This document shows positions 40,582-49,361 of a stretch of DNA of 64,000 nucleotides, one piece after another (within the stretch, counting starts at the first letter, position 1; each line of letters begins with the position of its first letter). The notes under the pieces were generated by a model. It worked only from the letters and a program-made list of their open reading frames with translations. It ran no database searches and was not told the origin of the DNA. Position numbers and translations under genes: made by a program. Location of the stretch: positions 1,266,097 through 1,330,096 of the forward strand of contig NZ_FOYP01000001.1 of NCBI RefSeq assembly GCF_900115105.1. Direction: 5' to 3'. This DNA is from Yoonia tamlensis (GTDB taxonomy: Bacteria; Pseudomonadota; Alphaproteobacteria; Rhodobacterales; Rhodobacteraceae).

Positions 40582-41205
40582 ATGAACGAAAATGACCCGA
40601 CAAACCTGATCCGTGTGGCGCATGAAAACGGCGATAGCACAATTGCGCAACCGCTTGATCTTGGGGCGCGCGTGCGCGAATTGCGCAAGGCCCGTGACTG
40701 GACGCTCGAACAGGCTGCCAAACAGGCCGGTCTGGCCCGTTCAACCCTGTCAAAGATCGAAAACGGGCAGATGTCGCCGACCTATGATGCGTTAAAAAAG
40801 CTGGCGGTTGGATTGGAAATTTCGGTGCCGCAGCTATTTACCCCGCCGTCAAAGGGGCAGGTCAACGGGCGTATGGCCGTGACCCGTCTTGGCGCGGAAG
40901 GGTCTAAGATTACAACGACTTACGAACATGCGTTGCTTGCCGAGACATTGACCAACAAGAAAATGCTGCCCTACCGCGCCCGTGTGCGCGCGCGGTCGAT
41001 GGATGATTTTGACGGCTGGGTGCGCCATGACGGCGAAGAGTTTCTATATGTGCTGACCGGCAAGGTGCGGCTTTATACAGAATTTTATGAACCCATTGAT
41101 CTAGGTCGCGGCGATAACGCCTATTACGATGCATCAATGGGCCATAATGTCGTGTCGATCAGCCAGGACGACGCGACCATTCTTTGGGTCACGTCGCTTG
41201 GCTAG
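40582..41205 (+). CDS. XRE-family regulator with cupin domain
   Basis: A 207-residue regulator. An N-terminal helix-turn-helix (VRELRKARDWTLEQAAKQAG, then ARSTLSKIENGQMSP, about 34-70) is joined to a C-terminal cupin barrel (HDGEEFLYVLTGKVRLYTEF, then GDNAYYDASMGHNV). This family (PuuR-like) often senses a small metabolite and controls amine, amino-acid or sulfonate use. Divergent from the DsbA-like gene, so that gene is a possible target. Confidence 0.9.
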   Translation: MNENDPTNLIRVAHENGDSTIAQPLDLGARVRELRKARDWTLEQAAKQAGLARSTLSKIENGQMSPTYDALKKLAVGLEISVPQLFTPPSKGQVNGRMAVTRLGAEGSKITTTYEHALLAETLTNKKMLPYRARVRARSMDDFDGWVRHDGEEFLYVLTGKVRLYTEFYEPIDLGRGDNAYYDASMGHNVVSISQDDATILWVTSLG

Positions 41206-41211
41206 GCAGAT

Positions 41212-43029
41212 CTAGTTTTCGGAATACCACCAGACGTCCGGCTGCCAGCCCGGCCAGTCACCAAACACCGGCATATATGCGGGATGGTGCAGGTTCTTGT
41301 CATGCGCAATGCGTGACACATTCCATTCGTAGAACGGGATCACATAGCGACCCGCCGTCAGGATCCGGTCCAATGCGCGCACAGAGGCGACAAAATCATC
41401 CTGACTGGCCGAATTCAGCATCGCCCCGATCATCGCATCCACCGCTGGCGATTTGACCCCCATCAGGTTGCGCCCGCCCGGCGTGTCGGCATTTTCCAGA
41501 CCGTAGTAAAAGTATTGTTCGTTGCCCGGTGATAGCGACACACCCCGACGGTAATAGGTCATGTCAAAATCAAAGGCGTCGGTGCGTTCTTTATATTGCG
41601 CGGAATCGGCTTGGGCGATTGTCATCGTGATCCCCATGGATTCAAGCGTTTGCGCATAAATATCCGCCATAGCCACATGTTCGGAACTGCCTTGCGACAA
41701 CAGCAGTTCAAACGCCAGCGGCGTGCCGTCTACATTGGTCATCACGCCGTCCTGAATGGTCCAGCCTGCAGCTTCGAGCTGTGCAAGGGCCACGCCCATA
41801 TCGGCACGGTTCCGCGGGTTCGCATCCCCTGCGGGCAGCGTATAGCCTTCGATCGTGCCGGGCAGCAGCTCATCAGCAAAGGGCGCCAGCAATTCGGCGA
41901 CTTTGCCGGTTGCGGGGCCGTCGCGCATCCCCAGTGGCGAATTGCCCCAATAGGATTGAATGCGCGGTTGCGCCATGCCGGTGGCCGCGTCATTGATGAT
42001 CTGGAAGTTGAACGCATGCAGCAGCGCGTCACGCACACGCCAATCCGCGAAAATCGGGTTGCGCGTATTCATCACAAAACCCGTCATCCCTGTCGGGCGA
42101 CCATGCGGCAGTTCCGACTTGACCACATCGCCGGCCTGCACAGCGGGAAAATCATAGCGGCTTTCCCAGCGCGAAATGCTGAATTCACGGGTGAAATTCA
42201 CTTCGCCTGCGGTAAAGGCTTCGAATGCAGGCGTTTCATCGCCGAAGAATTCCAGCCGGATTTCATCAAGATTGAACGTGCCGCGCCGGAATGGCACATC
42301 GGCCCCCCAATAATCGGGGTTTCGTTGCAAGGAAATATAACGCCCTGGTTCATAATCCGCGATCACCATCGGTGCAGAGGTGATCGGCACGATATCAAGA
42401 CTGCTTTCGGCGAAATCGACACCTTCCCATTGGGCCTTTTTCAGGATCGGGCGCAGACCGGCCAACAGGGCCAGTTCGCGGTCTTCGGTGTTAAAGGTGA
42501 AACGCACGGTACCAGGACGGATTTCTTCAAGGCTTTCGACCTTATCCCAGAACCCGCGATACCTGCCATGTCCTTGGGTTCCCAGCGTTTCAAATGACCA
42601 GATCACGTCTTCGACGGTCACGGGGCTTCCGTCACTGAACGCGGCAGCGGGGTTAAGCGTAAATTCCACCCATTCGCGATTCGGTCCGGTCTCGACCGAT
42701 TCGGCCAAAACACCGTAAAGCGTGAAAGGTTCGTCCAAAGTGCGCCCCATCAGGCTTTCGCCGATCAGATAGCGCAACTGCCATGGCACGCTGCCTTTGG
42801 TGATGTAAGGGTTGAGGCTGTCAAAGCTGCCGACCTCGGCGGTGACCATGCGGCCACCTGTTGGCGCATCGGGGTTTGCATAGGGCAGGGACACAAAATC
42901 ATGTGGCAATGCAGGAACCCCATACATAGCTATGCCGTGCTGGGGTTCGGCTGCCGCAAATGTGCCCGCTGCCATCAGCGCGACCCCCGCGCCCAAAGCC
43001 CGCCATTTACGGTGGAAATTAACTGTCAT
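41212..43029 (-). CDS. Periplasmic oligopeptide-binding protein (family 5, YejA-like)
   Basis: A 605-residue solute-binding protein with a signal peptide (KWRALGAGVALMAAGTFAAAEP) and the SBP_bac_5 fold. HGIAMYGVPALPHDFVSLPYAN followed by a bacterial family-5 core places it with YejA, which binds microcin C-like and other peptides. No permease or ATPase gene is adjacent; the nearest ABC genes are 34 kb away and of another class. The ATG at 43029 has GGGGTAG upstream; an in-frame ATG 12 codons earlier is less likely. Confidence 0.88.
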   Translation of the reverse strand: MTVNFHRKWRALGAGVALMAAGTFAAAEPQHGIAMYGVPALPHDFVSLPYANPDAPTGGRMVTAEVGSFDSLNPYITKGSVPWQLRYLIGESLMGRTLDEPFTLYGVLAESVETGPNREWVEFTLNPAAAFSDGSPVTVEDVIWSFETLGTQGHGRYRGFWDKVESLEEIRPGTVRFTFNTEDRELALLAGLRPILKKAQWEGVDFAESSLDIVPITSAPMVIADYEPGRYISLQRNPDYWGADVPFRRGTFNLDEIRLEFFGDETPAFEAFTAGEVNFTREFSISRWESRYDFPAVQAGDVVKSELPHGRPTGMTGFVMNTRNPIFADWRVRDALLHAFNFQIINDAATGMAQPRIQSYWGNSPLGMRDGPATGKVAELLAPFADELLPGTIEGYTLPAGDANPRNRADMGVALAQLEAAGWTIQDGVMTNVDGTPLAFELLLSQGSSEHVAMADIYAQTLESMGITMTIAQADSAQYKERTDAFDFDMTYYRRGVSLSPGNEQYFYYGLENADTPGGRNLMGVKSPAVDAMIGAMLNSASQDDFVASVRALDRILTAGRYVIPFYEWNVSRIAHDKNLHHPAYMPVFGDWPGWQPDVWWYSEN

Positions 43030-43108
43030 GATTATGCTACCCCATTGGATTGAATCGCTTTTCAACTGTGACCGTAATGCGGCTTTTGTGAGTATTCAAA
43101 CTTTTAGC

Positions 43109-43137
43109 TTGGACCCGCGCGGGGGATTGCTTATAAA
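43109..43137 (+). promoter_or_regulatory. Strong promoter of the candidate small RNA
   Basis: TTGGAC (43109-43114), a 17-base spacer and TATAAA (43132-43137), one of the best sigma-70 matches in the window. No open frame follows, only a 75-base stretch ending in a terminator. Confidence 0.7.
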
Positions 43138-43143
43138 GAGATC

Positions 43144-43218
43144 ACTGCTCGATAGGTTTCTTGCCTGTATGAAACCTGCCTCAATAACTTCACGCCCGCC
43201 TTGTGCGGGCGTTTTTTT
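43144..43218 (+). ncRNA. Candidate stand-alone small RNA, about 75 nt
   Basis: Downstream of the promoter at 43109-43137 a transcript would contain a first stem AGGTTTC / GAAACCT (43154-43160 with 43171-43177, 10-base loop TTGCCTGTAT), a 15-base single-stranded AT-rich linker and a terminator CGCCCGC / GCGGGCG plus T7 (43193-43218). That is the layout of a trans-acting small RNA. It contains no plausible peptide gene. It lies between the divergent peptide-binding protein and bdhA genes and is separate from bdhA, which starts 83 bases after the terminator. Confidence 0.65.
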
Positions 43219-43300
43219 ATTAGCGATCCTTGCTTGGGCTGGCCTTTGCAGTTGCAGCATGTAGAGTGAGTCGCAAAGCATTGTTACGGAGCAAAAAATC

Positions 43301-44074
43301 ATGTCATTGACCGGAAAAACGGCCGTTATCACGGGTTCGAATTCAGGCATCGGGCTGGGCGTGGCCCGCGAACTGGCCAAAGCGGGCATCAATGTGGTGC
43401 TCAATTCCTTTACCGACCGCCCCGAAGATCACGCAATTGCTGCGCAGATCGCGGATCAGACCGGCGTGAATGCCCGCTATATTCAGGCCGATATGTCCAA
43501 TGGCGACGATTGCCGCCGCCTGATCGCCGATGCGGGGGCCTGCGATATTCTGATCAATAACGCGGGCATTCAGCACGTCGCCCCGATCGAAGACTTCCCC
43601 GGTGCCAAATGGGACGCGATTATCGCGATTAACCTGACATCCGCGTTTCACACAACTGCCGCCGCAATCACCGGCATGCGCGCAAACGGCTGGGGGCGGA
43701 TCATCAATATTGCTTCGGCACACGGGTTGACCGCATCGCCTTATAAATCGGCCTATGTTGCTGCCAAACACGGCATTGTCGGCCTGACCAAAACCATCGG
43801 TTTGGAAACCGCCCAAGAGCCCATCACCTGCAACGCGATCTGTCCGGGCTATGTGCTGACCCCATTGGTCGAAGCGCAAATCCCCGATACGATGAAAGAA
43901 TACGACATGTCGCGCGAGGACGTGATCAAGAACGTCATGTTGGCGCGCCAACCCTCCAAAGCTTTTGCAACCACCGAACAATTGGGCGGCACAGCGCTTT
44001 ATCTGTGTTCGGACGCCGCAGAACAGGTGACTGGCACCACAATCAGCGTTGATGGCGGCTGGACCGCGCTGTGA
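43301..44074 (+). CDS. bdhA: D-3-hydroxybutyrate dehydrogenase
   Basis: A 257-residue classical SDR that oxidises 3-hydroxybutyrate to acetoacetate. NAD-binding TGSNSGIG (11-18), NNAG (86-89), catalytic S139, Y152 and K156 (SAYVAAKHG), and the family-specific NAICPGYVLTPLVEAQIP. The GTG of the patatin gene overlaps its stop. Fits polyhydroxybutyrate or ketone-body use. Confidence 0.94.
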   Translation: MSLTGKTAVITGSNSGIGLGVARELAKAGINVVLNSFTDRPEDHAIAAQIADQTGVNARYIQADMSNGDDCRRLIADAGACDILINNAGIQHVAPIEDFPGAKWDAIIAINLTSAFHTTAAAITGMRANGWGRIINIASAHGLTASPYKSAYVAAKHGIVGLTKTIGLETAQEPITCNAICPGYVLTPLVEAQIPDTMKEYDMSREDVIKNVMLARQPSKAFATTEQLGGTALYLCSDAAEQVTGTTISVDGGWTAL

Positions 44075-45102
44075 TACGGATCAACCTCGCGCTTCAGGGC
44101 GGCGGGGCGCATGGCGCGTTCACATGGGGCGTGCTGTCGCGACTTCTGGCCGAAGAAGATATCGAGATCGCCGCGATTTCGGGCACCTCGGCGGGGGCGC
44201 TTAATGCGGTTGCGCTGAAATCGGGCTGGGTCACGGGCGGGCGGCAAGGGGCGATTGATAACCTTGACTGGCTGTGGCGCAAGGTCGGGGCCATCACCGA
44301 CCCGCACCTGTCGGCTTGGGTGTCATCATTTGCGCCAACCGCGCATCTTTGGGCCAAGTCGCTGGAATATTCGCCGCTTTATGCCGCGTTTGATTTCACG
44401 ACGCGCATGATGTCGCCCTATAGTTTTGGTGCGTTCAACGAAAACCCGCTGGCCGCGGTTGTCGATCAGTTCCACTATGACACCGTCTGCGAAAACATCG
44501 GCCCCGAGCTGCACATCTGCGCCACCAATGTCAGATCAGGCAAGATCAGAGTGTTTACCGGCGACGAGATTTCCGCAAATGCGATTATGGCATCCGCCTG
44601 TCTGCCCAGTATTTTTCAGGCCGTCGAATTTACCGACCCTGCCACCGGAAAATCAGAGGCATTCTGGGATGGCGGCTATACCGGAAACCCCGCGCTGTTT
44701 CCGCTTTTTGAAAAACACCTGCCCGACGATATTCTGATCGTCAACATCAACCCGCTTTACCGCAATACATTGCCCACGGATGTGCAATCCATCCAAAACA
44801 GGGTCAATGAAATCAGCTTTAATTCCTCGCTTTTGCGCGAATTGCGCGCAATTGATTTTGTCAAACGGCTGATCACCGAAGGGTCCGTTCCCCAAGGCGC
44901 GATGAAAGACGTGCTTGTGCATATGATCGCCGATGACGGCCTGATGAATGATTTGAACGTTGCGACCAAAACCATCGCCACACCGGTTATTCTGGAACGG
45001 CTGCGATCGGCAGGGGCGGCGGCGGCAGATGCGTTTTTGGCCAACCACAAGGCCGATCTGAACTCCAGAAGCACGGTCGACCTGACGGATATGTTCAGCT
45101 AA
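44071..45102 (+). CDS. Patatin-like phospholipase/esterase
   Basis: A 343-residue patatin-fold lipolytic enzyme. Oxyanion loop GGGAHG (10-15), nucleophile elbow GTSAG (Ser40) and catalytic Asp in the WDGGY motif. GTG start overlaps the bdhA stop (GTGA), so the two are co-translated. That coupling makes a lipid or polyhydroxybutyrate-derived substrate plausible, for example an intracellular depolymerase or granule-associated lipase, but the family alone does not show this. Confidence 0.9.
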   Translation: MIRINLALQGGGAHGAFTWGVLSRLLAEEDIEIAAISGTSAGALNAVALKSGWVTGGRQGAIDNLDWLWRKVGAITDPHLSAWVSSFAPTAHLWAKSLEYSPLYAAFDFTTRMMSPYSFGAFNENPLAAVVDQFHYDTVCENIGPELHICATNVRSGKIRVFTGDEISANAIMASACLPSIFQAVEFTDPATGKSEAFWDGGYTGNPALFPLFEKHLPDDILIVNINPLYRNTLPTDVQSIQNRVNEISFNSSLLRELRAIDFVKRLITEGSVPQGAMKDVLVHMIADDGLMNDLNVATKTIATPVILERLRSAGAAAADAFLANHKADLNSRSTVDLTDMFS

Positions 45103-45697
45103 TCAGCTTGAACGCCAGGACCCACATCACCAAGGCAATCAAAACATCCAGAACCTGCCATGCTCTGGCAGATTGCATCACTGGTGCTAACAGACGTGCG
45201 CCGTAGCCAAGCCCGAAGAAAAACACAAATGACGATGTCACCGCCCCGATTGCAAAGGCCATCTTGAGGCTTGCTGTCGTGAACTGCACCGAAATGGCGC
45301 CGATCAACCCCAGCGTATCAAGATAGACATGCGGGTTTAGCCATGTCAGCGCCGCGGCCGTTCCCAATGTTGCCCAAAGCCCCGCAGACTTTCCGGCGAT
45401 CTGCATCGCATATGCGCCTTTATAAGCCGCCCAAAGCCGCATCGTGCCGTAAACGATCAAGAACGCGGCACCGCCCCATGCCATCATCTGCGGCAGTTGC
45501 GGATATTTTTCGGTAATGGCCCCGAAACCCAAAACGCCTGCAACGATTAAAACCGCGTCGGACGCTGCGCATAAAAGACACAGCGCAAAGACATGGCTAC
45601 GGGTCAGACCCTGCCGCAAGACAAATGCATTTTGCGCGCCAATCGCAAGGATCAGGCTAAAGGCAGTCGCAAAGCCGGTAAGCGCGGCACCAATCAC
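45095..45697 (-). CDS. LysE/ArgO-type amino acid exporter
   Basis: A 200-residue membrane protein with about six spans. The N-terminal LAIGAQNAFVLRQGL and the central LTWLNPHVYLDTLGLIG match LysE/ArgO exporters of basic amino acids. Its 3' end overlaps the convergent patatin gene by 8 bases. It directly follows the DUF502 gene. Confidence 0.93.
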   Translation of the reverse strand: MIGAALTGFATAFSLILAIGAQNAFVLRQGLTRSHVFALCLLCAASDAVLIVAGVLGFGAITEKYPQLPQMMAWGGAAFLIVYGTMRLWAAYKGAYAMQIAGKSAGLWATLGTAAALTWLNPHVYLDTLGLIGAISVQFTTASLKMAFAIGAVTSSFVFFFGLGYGARLLAPVMQSARAWQVLDVLIALVMWVLAFKLIS

Positions 45698-46426
45698 CTA
45701 AGAGGCGTCCGCAATTTCGGCTTCGGCATCTTTCTTGTTCGGATAGACAAGCCCCGCTGAAATCACGAGCTTGGCCGCGTCTTCGACTGTCATATCAAGA
45801 ATTTTGACATCGCTGCGCGGCAAGAAAAGCAAAAAACCGGACGTCGGGTTGGGTGTCGTCGGCAAAAAGACGGTTACTGTGGGTTCGCCATCGGACAATT
45901 GCGCATCAATTTCACCTTTTGCATTGGTCGAAATAAACGCAATCGCCCAGATACCCTTGCGCGGGTATTCCACCAGACAGGCCTTGTCAAAAGACGTGTC
46001 GCGCTGCGAAAACACAGTCTCTGCCAGCTGTTTGGCCGCATTATAGATTGACCGCACCACAGGCATACGGTCGACAAACCGTTCGCCAATACGCAAGAAC
46101 GACCGCCCGATCAGCCCTTTCCCGACCCAGCCAACAAGCATGGTAAACAGCAAAAAGATGACAACGCCGATTCCGCGCACATTAACCGTGATTTGGTCAC
46201 CCGCCTCGCGGCCCAACAGCCGGTTAACCAGTTCTTCGGGTTGATAGGCATTGGGCACAAACGGCCAGACCCAGCTGTCGATCCAGCCGACAACCGTCCA
46301 GATCAGCCAAAGCGTCAGCCCGATGGGCGCCACAATAATCAGACCAGCAAGAAAATTACCCCGCATACGTGCGAAAAGATGCAACTTTGCGCGCGGCTTG
46401 TGGGGGTCGTGGATCGGGTCAATCAT
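45698..46426 (-). CDS. DUF502 family membrane protein
   Basis: A 242-residue protein with two N-terminal spans (FLAGLIIVAPIGLTLWLIWTVV and IGVVIFLLFTMLVGWVGKGL) and a cytoplasmic or periplasmic domain with VDRMPVVRSIYNAAKQL and the FLPTTPNPTSGFLLFLP signature. DUF502 proteins are widespread and not functionally understood. It ends one base before the LysE-type start. Confidence 0.88.
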   Translation of the reverse strand: MIDPIHDPHKPRAKLHLFARMRGNFLAGLIIVAPIGLTLWLIWTVVGWIDSWVWPFVPNAYQPEELVNRLLGREAGDQITVNVRGIGVVIFLLFTMLVGWVGKGLIGRSFLRIGERFVDRMPVVRSIYNAAKQLAETVFSQRDTSFDKACLVEYPRKGIWAIAFISTNAKGEIDAQLSDGEPTVTVFLPTTPNPTSGFLLFLPRSDVKILDMTVEDAAKLVISAGLVYPNKKDAEAEIADAS

Positions 46427-46483
46427 CTTGGGAACTCAAATATGTTTGGTCACATCTAGGCACTGCGGCGCAGCACCACAAGC

Positions 46484-47413
46484 CTAACGCCCATCCTTGC
46501 CAGCCAGTTTCACCATTTCGCTGGCAATTTGTGCAGCAAGCCGCGCGTTATTGCGCACAAGTGCGATATTTGCGGTCAATGACCGCCCTTCGGTCAATTC
46601 AAAGATGCGCCCCAACAGAAACGGGGTGACGGATTTGGCGCTGATCTTTTGCGCTTCGGCCTCGGACAGCGCCTGGGCGATAATCGGGGCCAGAATTTCG
46701 GCGCCAATTTCATCGGCCTGCGGGATCGGATTTGCAACAAGTTGCCCGCCCTTGAGCCCCATCGCGCTGCGCGTGATTTGGGCGCGTGCAATATCTGCGG
46801 CAGTATCCATGCGCAAAGGGGCCGGCAGGTCAGACGTGGCCGACCAAAACGCAGGCAGATAATCCTGACCAAATGCAATCACCGGCACACCCAGCGTTTC
46901 CAGCACTTCGAATGTTTTGGGCAGATCAAGGATCGCTTTCGCGCCGGCACCCACCACCGTTACCGGCGTTTGTGCCAGTTCCTGCAGATCGGCGGAGATA
47001 TCAAAACTTGTCTCCGCGCCGCGGTGCACGCCGCCAATGCCGCCCGTGGCAAAGACATGGATGCCCGCCAGATGTGCCGCAATCATCGTGGCCGCCACGG
47101 TCGTGGCACCGGTGCCACCTGTCGCGATACAGGCCGCAATATCGGCGCGCGACAGTTTGGCAACGTTTTGGGCCTGCCCCAATGCATCAAGCTGCGCAGG
47201 TTCAAGCCCCACATGCAACAGCCCGTCGATCACAGCAATCGTCGCGGGCACAGCGCCGGCATTGCGCACATCATCTTCGACCAGCCGCGCGGTTTCCACG
47301 TTTTGCGGAAACGGCATGCCGTGGGTGATGATGGTGCTTTCAAGCGCCACAATGGGTAGACCCTCGGCACGGGCATGGGCCACTTCGGCGCTGTAATGGA
47401 TCGCAATGGTCAT
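46484..47413 (-). CDS. psuG: Pseudouridine-5'-phosphate glycosidase
   Basis: A 309-residue PsuG that splits pseudouridine 5'-phosphate into uracil and ribose 5-phosphate. The N-terminal VALESTIITHGMPFPQN and the GGIGGVHRGAETSFDISADL segment are characteristic; a conserved lysine (AKSVTPFLLGRI) is in place. ATG overlaps the kinase stop by 4 bases. With the kinase it allows salvage of uracil from RNA turnover. Confidence 0.96.
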   Translation of the reverse strand: MTIAIHYSAEVAHARAEGLPIVALESTIITHGMPFPQNVETARLVEDDVRNAGAVPATIAVIDGLLHVGLEPAQLDALGQAQNVAKLSRADIAACIATGGTGATTVAATMIAAHLAGIHVFATGGIGGVHRGAETSFDISADLQELAQTPVTVVGAGAKAILDLPKTFEVLETLGVPVIAFGQDYLPAFWSATSDLPAPLRMDTAADIARAQITRSAMGLKGGQLVANPIPQADEIGAEILAPIIAQALSEAEAQKISAKSVTPFLLGRIFELTEGRSLTANIALVRNNARLAAQIASEMVKLAGKDGR

Positions 47414-48303
47414 AGGGGTGTCTCTCCGGAAACGTAGGTGGCCGCGGCGTTCAGCGCACGGGTAAGGGCGGCGGCGCGGTCCATGCCTGCGGCTTCGGAC
47501 GCGATATGCGCCGCCATGAATGTATCGCCCGCGCCAGTCACGCGGGTGACCATAACGGCGGGGGGTGTCTGGGTGATGATATCGCCTGCGGTGCCCTCAG
47601 ACGCTGATTTGCCGCCATCGGTCACCAACACGCGGTGGGCACCGCGCGCCATCAGCGCAGCGCAAGCACTGGCGCTGTCGTCAAATGTTGTTTGGCACAG
47701 CAATCCGGCTTCTTCGAGGTTCACGTAAAGCGTGGCGGACGGGTGGCCAAGCAATGCAAGCAATCGTTCTGCCTTGCCCGGGGACGCAGGTGCAACCCGA
47801 AAATCGGCGTTTTGAAACAACGGGGATCGGGCGATTGTTTGCAGCAGTTCAGTGGTCAAATTCCCGTCAAGCGCGATGGTGCCCGCATAAGGTGACTGTG
47901 CCGTGCCAAGTGCGCCGTTGGCCAATGGCCGCAAGATCTTGTCGCCTGCGGCCTCCAGAGAATGCGCGTCGGCAATCGCCGCTATCAACCCGTTTGCGCC
48001 CTCGATGGCCATATAGACATCGGTGGGCAGATCGTCCGAACGGTAGATATGGTCGCAATTCATGCCCATGCGGGTGGCTTCGGCGATCAGCTCTTCGCCT
48101 TCGGGGTCACGCCCGATGGTGGTCAGCAGGGCAGGGGCCATGCCAAAGCGGCGCAGCGTCATCGCGATATTCATCGCAACCCCGCCCGGCAGGCGCGTGA
48201 TACGCCCCGGCACGTCAGAGCCTACGCGCATCGAACTGGCCGTGCGCCCGATCACATCCCAAAGGACCGATCCAATACAAAGAATGTCAGAAGTCTGTGT
48301 CAT
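47410..48303 (-). CDS. psuK: PfkB-family pseudouridine kinase
   Basis: A 297-residue ribokinase-fold enzyme with an N-terminal sugar-binding LPGGVAMNIAMTLRRFG and the C-terminal anion-hole/catalytic motif VTGAGDTFMA. Its placement just upstream of psuG, with overlapping codons, supports the pseudouridine kinase assignment. GGGGG precedes the ATG at 48303; an in-frame start 13 codons upstream is rejected. Confidence 0.93.
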   Translation of the reverse strand: MTQTSDILCIGSVLWDVIGRTASSMRVGSDVPGRITRLPGGVAMNIAMTLRRFGMAPALLTTIGRDPEGEELIAEATRMGMNCDHIYRSDDLPTDVYMAIEGANGLIAAIADAHSLEAAGDKILRPLANGALGTAQSPYAGTIALDGNLTTELLQTIARSPLFQNADFRVAPASPGKAERLLALLGHPSATLYVNLEEAGLLCQTTFDDSASACAALMARGAHRVLVTDGGKSASEGTAGDIITQTPPAVMVTRVTGAGDTFMAAHIASEAAGMDRAAALTRALNAAATYVSGETPL

Positions 48304-48345
48304 ACCCCCGTTCTGACCGAGCCTTGCGCGATGCGCAAGCACCCG

Positions 48346-48564
48346 TCAAAGCCCGTCTACAACCATTTGGCGGATTTTGATCGCCTTTTCAAAATGATCC
48401 AGCTTGTGGGTTTCGATCCACCATGTTGCGGCCAGCATCAATGTTGCCGGATCATCATTGCGATTGGCAAAGAACGCATAAAACGAAAGACCCACGTTTT
48501 CGCCTTTTTGCGCGATTTTCCGGTCGCAGACCGTCACGATCTTTTTGCGCAAATCCGCGTTCAT
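48346..48564 (-). CDS. Small conserved protein (DUF6500-like)
   Basis: A 72-residue protein without membrane segments: MNADLRKKIVTVCDRKIAQKG then VGLSFYAFFANRNDDPATL and HFEKAIKIRQM. I place it in the DUF6500-type family from memory, with no known function. Its ATG overlaps the stop of the DUF4198 gene, so it is cotranslated with that gene. Confidence 0.7.
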   Translation of the reverse strand: MNADLRKKIVTVCDRKIAQKGENVGLSFYAFFANRNDDPATLMLAATWWIETHKLDHFEKAIKIRQMVVDGL

Positions 48565-49361
48565 TCCGGCACGCCAAATGTCAGATTGGCCCAAAGCGTT
48601 TCCCACACCGCACCTGTCTGCGCGTTCAACGCAGCATCCGGTTCGCGCAGCACAACCGCATCCACCATATAGCTATGCCCCGCAGTGACGGGGAATGTCG
48701 CGATGCCGCTTGCATCGGTCCGGTAAAATGTAACTGTGACCTCGCCTGTGCCGTATTTTTCAAACACCTCGACCTGCACGTTGGCGCGCGGATCGTCGCG
48801 GTAGAACAATTGCACCGAAAACCCGTCTGACAGATCATCGGTATAGGGGTTGGTAAGTGCGACAATTTCGGTTTCTAGCCCTGTACGGCGGTCAGCCCCG
48901 ATACTATTGCCGACACCGATCAAGGTTTTTGAATAGCGCGAGTAGACCTCATCAAATCCGGCTTCTGGCAAACCGCGGGCCTGATGGCGGGGCAACACAT
49001 CGCCCAGGTCTTTGTGGTCCACAAAGCTTTGGAACTTTTCCCATGTTTCATAGCTGACAGTCGCGTTGCGCGCCTGATAGGCAACGATATTTAACCCTTC
49101 GGCTACGGGTGCGCGGTTCAACGCGGGCCGGTCGCCAGCACGGCCCGCGACGTTTTCGGTCAGATCACCGGCAAATGCCGCAAAGATTTCAAACCGGCCA
49201 GGGAAATACACCTGTTTGGCCCCGTCAAAATCCTGCCCATTGACAATATCGGCTTGCAGGGTACCGTCCGGCGCAATCTGATAGGCCGACGGTTCAAGCC
49301 AGAATTCATGGGCCGCTGCGGGCAACGCCAATAACGAAAAGAGAAGTGAGAAAATGCGCAT
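48561..49361 (-). CDS. Exported DUF4198 protein (metal-uptake associated family)
   Basis: A 266-residue periplasmic protein with signal peptide MRIFSLLFSLLALPAAA followed by HEFWLEP, the DUF4198 hallmark, and a C-terminal beta-sandwich (GHSYMVDAVVLREPD). Some DUF4198 proteins are linked to nickel or cobalt uptake. The divergent gene encodes a HupE/UreJ-like putative metal permease, which supports that link. The start ATG lies inside the 8-base palindrome ATGCGCAT, shared with the divergent start codon. Confidence 0.85.
   Translation of the reverse strand: MRIFSLLFSLLALPAAAHEFWLEPSAYQIAPDGTLQADIVNGQDFDGAKQVYFPGRFEIFAAFAGDLTENVAGRAGDRPALNRAPVAEGLNIVAYQARNATVSYETWEKFQSFVDHKDLGDVLPRHQARGLPEAGFDEVYSRYSKTLIGVGNSIGADRRTGLETEIVALTNPYTDDLSDGFSVQLFYRDDPRANVQVEVFEKYGTGEVTVTFYRTDASGIATFPVTAGHSYMVDAVVLREPDAALNAQTGAVWETLWANLTFGVPE
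49354..49361. promoter_or_regulatory. Shared palindromic start-codon region of two divergent genes
   Basis: ATGCGCAT reads the same on both strands. The plus-strand ATG (49354) starts the HupE-like gene and the minus-strand ATG (49361) the DUF4198 gene, both giving Met-Arg-Ile. GAGAAGTGAG lies before the plus start and AAGGAT before the minus start, so each ribosome site lies within the other gene's coding sequence. Confidence 0.6.
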
